NCBI GenBank assembly: GCA_964591605.1
Contig: CAZQEN010000239.1
Coordinates: 1-11,994, forward strand
Length of the DNA: 11,994 nucleotides
Direction of reading: 5' to 3'
Source of the DNA: CAYLLT01 sp964591605
Lineage (GTDB): Bacteria > Planctomycetota > Phycisphaerae > UBA1845 > PWPN01
This document shows positions 7,889-11,994 of this stretch, piece by piece. Every line of letters begins with the position of its first letter. Positions within the stretch are counted from its first letter, which is position 1. A program made the translations under genes and the position numbers. The notes beneath the pieces were generated by a model. The model was not told where the DNA came from and ran no database searches. It saw only the letters and a program-made list of their open reading frames with translations.

Positions 7889-7889
7889 T
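7884..7889 (-). promoter_or_regulatory. ribosome binding site of the propeller gene
   Basis: AGGTGA on the minus strand, 4 nt before ATG 7879, is a good match to the anti-SD sequence and supports this start. Confidence 0.65.
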
Positions 7890-7980
7890 GTGATGATGCA
7901 AGCGCCTGTGATCGAGCGGAATGGCGGGCCAGGCCCACACGAACCGCTTGTTTCCTGTTCGCCGAATCAGTACGCTCTGC

Positions 7981-8310
7981 GTCGCAGCCCGTATGGTGGG
8001 GTATGCCCACGATCCGACGCCGACGACCACACGGGATGGTGGGCGGAGCCCACCCTACAGCGCCGAGTTCAACGTCGCGGGTCGTAGGGTGGGCTATGCC
8101 CACCGTTGCACGGGGGTGCTCACCGCTGGCCGACAGCGGACCACGCGGGATGGTGGGCGGAGCCCACCCTACAGCGCCGGGTTCAACGTCGCGGGTCGTA
8201 GGGTGGGCTATGCCCACCGTTGCACGGCGGAGCTCACCGCTGGCCGACAGTGGACCACGCGGGATGGTGGGCGGAGCCCACCCTGCGGCGCCGGGTTCAA
8301 CGTCGCAGGA
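7981..8310. repeat. tandem 114-bp REP/BIME-like array
   Basis: Two full units (8033-8146 and 8147-8260) and a third partial unit (8261-8310) repeat with exact 114-bp spacing and few mismatches. A degraded partial copy lies at 7981-8032. In unit 1 there are three hairpins: GGTGGGCGGAGCCCACC (8038-8054), GGTGGGCTATGCCCACC (8088-8104) and CCGCTG-GCCGA-CAGCGG (8123-8139). The first two extend with CCCACCCTAC and GTAGGGTGGG into a 21-bp inverted pair that differs only in the central triplets. This is the layout of REP doublets (BIMEs), which in other bacteria are spread by RAYT transposases; no such gene is in this window. Confidence 0.9.
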
Positions 8311-8314
8311 AGGA
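8307..8314 (+). promoter_or_regulatory. strong ribosome binding site of the gene at 8321
   Basis: AGGAAGGA lies 6 nt before ATG 8321. Its first four bases are the very end of the third repeat unit, so the array runs right up to the translation signal. Confidence 0.8.
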
Positions 8315-8320
8315 TCATTC

Positions 8321-9814
8321 ATGCTGAGCCGATCATTGTGCATCGTCGCGTTGCTCGCTTGTATCGTGGCTCTGGCACCGGCCAGTCCGGCCGCCGACGT
8401 CCCCTACTCGCCCTACCTCAAGTATCTCTACGCTTACGCCGACGCCATGCTGGCCCACGGCCGCGATACCTATGGACCGCAGAAAAGCGGGTTGTTCCTC
8501 AGCGCGCTCGACCGTGAAACCCTCGCCCCCCTCACCACGCGTCCGGCCCCGCCGGCCGGCATCCGCCGCGACGACCGCACCGGCCTGCCCTGGGAAGCGC
8601 TGATCGGCGCCAACCCCCAGCGCGACGAGAACTTCCTGCGCCTGCTGTACCGGCTTTCGCTCATGTCGCAGAAACGAGAGTACCAGAATGCCGCCGACGC
8701 TGAGCTCAAGTGGTTTCTCGAAAACACGCAGTCCAAACAGACGGGCCTGCTGCCCTGGGGCGAGCACATGTCCTGGAACGTCATGACCGACACCCCGATC
8801 CACGATACGCACGAGTTCGCCCGCCCCTGGCTGCTCTGGGACCGCTGCTTTGACCTCGCCCCGGAGGCCAGCAAGCGATTCGCCCTGGCCCTCTGGCAAC
8901 ACCAGATCGGCGATCAAAAAACCGGCGCGTTCGACCGGCACGCCGACTACGCCAAGCACGGCGCCGGCACCGGCCGCGACTACCCGCGACATGCTGGATT
9001 CTACATCCGAACGTGGGCCGATGCCTACGCGCGCACGCGGGACCCGGTTTTTCTCACCGCGATCGAGACGGTTTTGGGCCGCCAGGAAAAGAAACGGCAT
9101 CCCGAGACGGGCCTGATCCCCGATCGCGGCAACGAGCCCATCGCCGCGCCGCTGAGCACGCTTTCGATGGCCATCGACTGCGACGGATCGGCCGAGAAGG
9201 TCCCGCCGGAACTCGGCAAACGGCTGCGGGACTTTGCGGCCCGCGAAGATCAGGTGTTCTGCGCCCTGCCGCACAACCTGCAGCAGACGCGCGGGTTCGT
9301 CGAGACGGCCGACCGCGCCCGGGGCACGGCGTCCGCCCCCAGCAGCACATTGCTGCTCTACGGGCCGGGCGGGGCCCACACGCCCATGTGGGAGGGCATG
9401 TACGGCGCCTATACGACGGCCAGCGCCGCGATGATGTGCGTCTCGCGCTACGAGAACGGCGGCGGGCCCGCCTACCGCAACCTGATCATGCAGGCGGCGG
9501 ACCTCTATATGACTTCGATCCCGCAGGAGGACGTGGACGTGTGGCCGATGACGCTCGGGCACGTCATCAGCCTCGAACTGGCCGCCTGGCGCATCACCGC
9601 CGACCCGAAATACCTGTTCAAGGCCCAGGAGTTCGGCAACATGGCCATCGAGCGGTACTGGGAAAACAAGCCGCTCCCGCGGGCGAGCCTCAAGACCGGT
9701 CATTATGAGACCATCACCGGCTGCGATTCGCTGGCCATCGCCCTGTTCGACCTGCACCTGACCACGCTGCACATCACGGCCGTCGCGCCCCTGTGCAACA
9801 CGATTGACCGATAG
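8321..9814 (+). CDS. secreted (alpha/alpha)-barrel-like protein, possible glycosidase or polysaccharide lyase
   Basis: 497 residues from ATG 8321. The start is chosen for the strong SD and because a signal peptide follows at once (MLSRSLCIVALLACIVALAPASPAA, about 1-25). Starting at the upstream in-frame ATG 8003 would add 106 residues of translated DNA repeat and bury the signal peptide. The body is helical with repeated aromatic and Asp/Glu-rich segments: YADAMLAHGRDTYG (39-52), ANPQRDENFLRLLYRLS, LLPWGEHMSWN (143-153), DTHEFARPWLLWDRCF (162-177), ALWQHQIGD, YPRHAGFYIRTWADAY (221-236), and MWEGMYGAYTTASA (356-369). The pattern fits a six-hairpin (alpha/alpha)6 fold, as in several glycosidase and polysaccharide lyase families. 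Which family, and which catalytic residues, cannot be told here. No dockerin-like tail. First gene of the plus-strand block. Confidence 0.75.
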   Translation: MLSRSLCIVALLACIVALAPASPAADVPYSPYLKYLYAYADAMLAHGRDTYGPQKSGLFLSALDRETLAPLTTRPAPPAGIRRDDRTGLPWEALIGANPQRDENFLRLLYRLSLMSQKREYQNAADAELKWFLENTQSKQTGLLPWGEHMSWNVMTDTPIHDTHEFARPWLLWDRCFDLAPEASKRFALALWQHQIGDQKTGAFDRHADYAKHGAGTGRDYPRHAGFYIRTWADAYARTRDPVFLTAIETVLGRQEKKRHPETGLIPDRGNEPIAAPLSTLSMAIDCDGSAEKVPPELGKRLRDFAAREDQVFCALPHNLQQTRGFVETADRARGTASAPSSTLLLYGPGGAHTPMWEGMYGAYTTASAAMMCVSRYENGGGPAYRNLIMQAADLYMTSIPQEDVDVWPMTLGHVISLELAAWRITADPKYLFKAQEFGNMAIERYWENKPLPRASLKTGHYETITGCDSLAIALFDLHLTTLHITAVAPLCNTIDR

Positions 9815-9821
9815 GCCGGCG

Positions 9822-9833
9822 ATGGTCGATTGC
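9822..9833. repeat. possible fragment of the heptad repeat
   Basis: ATGGTCGATTGC, in the 26-nt gap before 9841, matches the reverse complement of part of the element at 11948-11977 over 12 bases. It may be a decayed arm or chance. Confidence 0.25.
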
Positions 9834-9840
9834 GGGTACA

Positions 9841-11862
9841 ATGACGGTCATGATCAGCATTGCCGGCCCCGGCCGGATGCTGCCGCGCGGAGCAGGCTTT
9901 CTCATCTTTCTGTGTGTCGGGCTCCCGGGTCGGCCGGCATTCAGTCAGACCGTCGCCGACCGGCTCGGCAGCACGCACGTCGCGGGCCGCTACTACTTCA
10001 CCACCGACAACTACCTCCATGAGGGGGCGACACAGATCCTGCGCACGGGTATGCGCACGATCAAGGTGTATCTCTCTCCGGGCGGGTACCCCTACAACAG
10101 CACCTGGCCGCCGTCCTTCTCCTCGAACGTCGCCATGGCCCAGCACCCCTACTACCAGGCCCTCTTCGCCATGCCGTTCAAGACGTTCGTCATGACCTGC
10201 TACTCGACCGTCGACGCCAACGGCAACTACTGGTGGTTCGGCGTCAACCAGACACAGCTCGCTGCCGAGCGGCAGCAGTTCTACGAGCTCGCGAAGCACT
10301 TCCTCATCACGTATCGCGGGACGGGCAAGACGTTCGTGCTCTCGCACTGGGAAGGCGACTGGTCGCTGCGGGGTACGACCGATCAGAGCCCCGCATTCGA
10401 CCCGCCGCAGTACCGGTGCCAATACATGGCGGCGTGGCTCAACGCCCGCCAGGACGGCGTGGATCAGGCCCGTGCCGAGGTGGCCGACACCGACGTCAAG
10501 GTCTACCACGCCCCGGAGATGAACCTGCTCGATCTGGCGATGCAGGGCCGGCCGACGGTCACCAACAACGTGCTGCCGTCCACGCACTGCGATCTCGTCT
10601 CGTGCTCGGCGTGGGACATCGTCAGCGGGGCCAACGCGACGCACATCAATAATGCGCTGAACTACCTGGCCTCGAAGATGCCCGACCGCCCCCCCTACGG
10701 CAATGGGAACGTCTACATCGGCGAGTTCGGCTGGCCGGAGATCTCCGCCGGCACCTCCTGGAGTACGACCGTCATCAAGACGGGCACGCAGGCGGCCCTC
10801 AACTGGGGCTGCCCGTGGGTGATCTACTGGCAGATCTACGACAACGAATGCGATGCCGACCCGCAGTCCAACAGCGACTGTCGGGGCTTCTGGATGATCC
10901 GCCGCGACGGCTCGCTGGCCCCGTCGTACGATTTCTTCGTCTCGCTCATGAATACAATGCCGCTTGGCGAGAACCTCACCCGCAGCCCGGTGGTGAGCGT
11001 TGTGACCGATTCGACGCACTCGGCCGCGGAAGTGGGCGCAAAGGCCATCGACGGCGTCGTGGCCGCAAACAGCAAGTGGACCAGCGCCGGCAGCGCCCCG
11101 CCGCACTGGCTCGCCCTCGACCTGGGCCGCATCCGCCAGGTGCATACGTTCGTCGTCCGTCACGCCGGCGCGGGCGGCGAGACCGGCAACTACAACACCC
11201 GCCTGTTCAGCATCCAGAGCGCCGCTTCGATGAGCGGGCCGTGGACCGATGAATTCGCCGTTGACAACTCGAGCAGCGGCACCCGCTACAACCTCTCGCT
11301 GCGCAGTTATTTCACCAGCAAACCGCTCCGGTACGTCCGGCTGCACATCACCAATGCCGGGATCGACAACTATGCCCGCATTCCCGAGTTCGAGGTCTGG
11401 GGCGATCCGGGACGCGCTGCCTTTTCGGTCAGTCCGCCGGCCGGTAATTGCCCGCTGGGTGTCCAGTTCACCGACACCTCCGGCAACGTTGACGCCTGGT
11501 CGTGGGATTTCGGCGACGGCGCGACCAGCACGCAGCCCAATCCCGCTCACACGTACACGCGGCCGGGTCTCTTCACGGTGACGCTGACCGTCACGAGTCC
11601 CGGCGGCGTCCAGAGCCAGACCACCCGGACCGTCCGCGCCCGCGGCGTGGATTTCGACGGAGATGGCGACGTGGATCAGAGCGATTATTCGCTGTTGCAG
11701 CGATGCTTCTCGGCCGACGGCCTGACACAGGCGGCCCCCTCCTGTGCGCCGGCCCTGATCGATACCGATGACGATGTCGATGTCACGGACCTCGCCCTGT
11801 TTCTGGCCTGCCTGAATGGCGCCGACCGCCCTCCGGCCGGGGGATGCGCATTCTCGCCGTGA
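9841..11862 (+). CDS. secreted GH5/GH39-like protein with F5/8C, PKD and dockerin-like domains
   Basis: 673 residues, starting 26 nt after the previous stop. No clear SD is seen; ATGs at 9850 and 9877 (just before LPRGAG) are possible starts. The signal peptide core is GFLIFLCVG, probably cut after PAFSQ. Residues about 40-370 resemble a clan GH-A TIM barrel: TIKVYLSPGG, FVLSHWEGDWSLRG (165-178), NVYIGEFGWPE (290-300) and WVIYWQIYDNE (326-336). E295 in IGEFGW is the candidate nucleophile and E171 in HWEGDW a candidate second acid. Residues about 385-520 form an F5/8-type C (CBM32-like) domain (KAIDG...WLALDLGRIRQV...RYVRLHI...EFEVWG). Residues 526-600 are a PKD domain (WSWDFGDG). Residues 603-670 are dockerin-like: the first loop DFDGDGDVDQSD is complete, and the second has Leu instead of Asp at the first calcium position. 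Substrate unknown. Confidence 0.82.
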   Translation: MTVMISIAGPGRMLPRGAGFLIFLCVGLPGRPAFSQTVADRLGSTHVAGRYYFTTDNYLHEGATQILRTGMRTIKVYLSPGGYPYNSTWPPSFSSNVAMAQHPYYQALFAMPFKTFVMTCYSTVDANGNYWWFGVNQTQLAAERQQFYELAKHFLITYRGTGKTFVLSHWEGDWSLRGTTDQSPAFDPPQYRCQYMAAWLNARQDGVDQARAEVADTDVKVYHAPEMNLLDLAMQGRPTVTNNVLPSTHCDLVSCSAWDIVSGANATHINNALNYLASKMPDRPPYGNGNVYIGEFGWPEISAGTSWSTTVIKTGTQAALNWGCPWVIYWQIYDNECDADPQSNSDCRGFWMIRRDGSLAPSYDFFVSLMNTMPLGENLTRSPVVSVVTDSTHSAAEVGAKAIDGVVAANSKWTSAGSAPPHWLALDLGRIRQVHTFVVRHAGAGGETGNYNTRLFSIQSAASMSGPWTDEFAVDNSSSGTRYNLSLRSYFTSKPLRYVRLHITNAGIDNYARIPEFEVWGDPGRAAFSVSPPAGNCPLGVQFTDTSGNVDAWSWDFGDGATSTQPNPAHTYTRPGLFTVTLTVTSPGGVQSQTTRTVRARGVDFDGDGDVDQSDYSLLQRCFSADGLTQAAPSCAPALIDTDDDVDVTDLALFLACLNGADRPPAGGCAFSP

Positions 11863-11994
11863 TCGAAAGCGTGACGGCATAGCGGGTCCGAACCGCTGCC
11901 GATCTCCAATCGCCGGTCACCCATTGAATGCAGGGCAGCACGTCCAGATCGGCAATCGGCAATCGACCATTGGCAATGTCAACACCCCGGCGGC
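11863..11994. other. downstream intergenic region (to window end)
   Basis: No gene is seen. A small inverted repeat, AGCGG at 11881-11885 with CCGCT at 11893-11897, lies 19 nt after the stop. There is no T-run, so it is not a convincing intrinsic terminator. The rest is occupied mainly by heptad element C. Confidence 0.5.
11902..11978. repeat. heptad repeat element C
   Basis: Right half: ATCGGCA (11948-11954), ATCGGCA (11955-11961), ATCGACC (11962-11968), ATTGGCA (11969-11975). Left half, more decayed, in the same 7-bp register: ATCTCCA (11902-11908), ATCGCCG, GTCACCC, ATTGAAT (to 11929). The 14-mer CGGCAATCGGCAAT at 11950-11963 occurs as its reverse complement at 280-293 in element A, which links the two elements. 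Confidence 0.65.

Larger units (their letters stand above)
7880..8320. other. 441-nt divergent intergenic region
   Basis: This gap separates the minus-strand block (start 7879) from the plus-strand block (start 8321), so it must hold promoters for both directions. About 90 nt next to 7879 (7890-7980) are unique sequence. The rest is the 114-bp repeat array (7981-8310). No -35/-10 pair could be called with confidence. Long open frames across it on both strands come from the repeat, because 114 bp is a multiple of three and lacks stops in some frames. Confidence 0.8.

Noticed and set aside
7981..8310. CRISPR array
   Set aside because: The repeats are contiguous 114-bp tandem units with internal hairpins. 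There are no short repeats separated by unique spacers, and no cas gene is nearby.
8003..8320. N-terminal extension of the gene at 8321 back to ATG 8003
   Set aside because: The extension is entirely translated hairpin repeat. The start at 8321 has AGGAAGGA and is followed directly by a signal peptide.
8333..9841. A 502-codon open frame on the minus strand
   Set aside because: It is a shadow of the gene at 8321-9814, which has a signal peptide, strong SD and coherent fold motifs.
9703..11880. A 725-codon open frame on the minus strand
   Set aside because: It is antisense to the GH-like, F5/8C, PKD and dockerin gene at 9841-11862, which has recognisable domains in order.

Overview
The window is GC-rich DNA that looks like a planctomycete, most likely Phycisphaerae-like. 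The evidence is three large secreted proteins that each end in a two-EF-hand, dockerin-like tail of the cysteine-bearing type (roughly DxDxDxDVDxxDFxxFQxCLSG...C...DLxxDxxVDxxDFxxFxxCLxG...PxC), as is common in that phylum. The assignment is an inference. No rRNA, tRNA, CRISPR array, transposase or phage gene was seen.

Minus-strand block (7879 down to 1, four genes). It starts at 7879 with a secreted five-bladed beta-propeller protein resembling GH43/GH32-type glycosidases. An ATGA overlap joins it to a 910-residue secreted protein with ten FG-GAP/VCBS-like repeats and a dockerin-like tail. After 27 nt comes a 732-residue secreted protein: a putative GH99/GH71-like barrel (DUF5010-like), an Ig-like domain split by an inserted jelly-roll-like domain, and a dockerin-like tail. 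After 151 nt comes the N-terminal 566 residues of a cyclic beta-1,2-glucan synthase (NdvB/ChvB type), cut by the window edge.

Divergent region (7880-8320). This gap holds about 2.4 tandem copies of a 114-bp unit, preceded by a degraded partial copy. Each unit carries three hairpins, two of them built on GGTGGGC/GCCCACC. It resembles the REP/BIME class of repeats. The array is open in several frames on both strands and creates false N-terminal extensions.

Plus-strand block (8321-11862, two genes). A secreted (alpha/alpha)-barrel-like protein of unknown activity has a strong ribosome binding site. It is followed after 26 nt by a secreted modular protein: a GH5/GH39-like barrel, an F5/8-type C (CBM32-like) domain, a PKD domain and a dockerin-like tail. 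Four or five of the six products are probably glycan-active or glycan-binding and exported, so the locus reads as a secreted carbohydrate-processing set beside a cell-envelope glucan synthase. Joint action is inferred.

The most unusual signal is in the repeats. Three separate elements are built of 7-bp units (CGGCAAT/CGGAAAT, GAGACGT, ATCGGCA), two of them as inverted arms around a short spacer. One lies in frame inside the glucan synthase gene, in a loop between two membrane helices. One supplies the first 41 codons of the VCBS protein. One lies downstream of the last plus-strand gene. In addition, a perfect 13-bp direct repeat brackets the propeller gene. Together these suggest an active, poorly described heptad-repeat family shaping coding sequences here.
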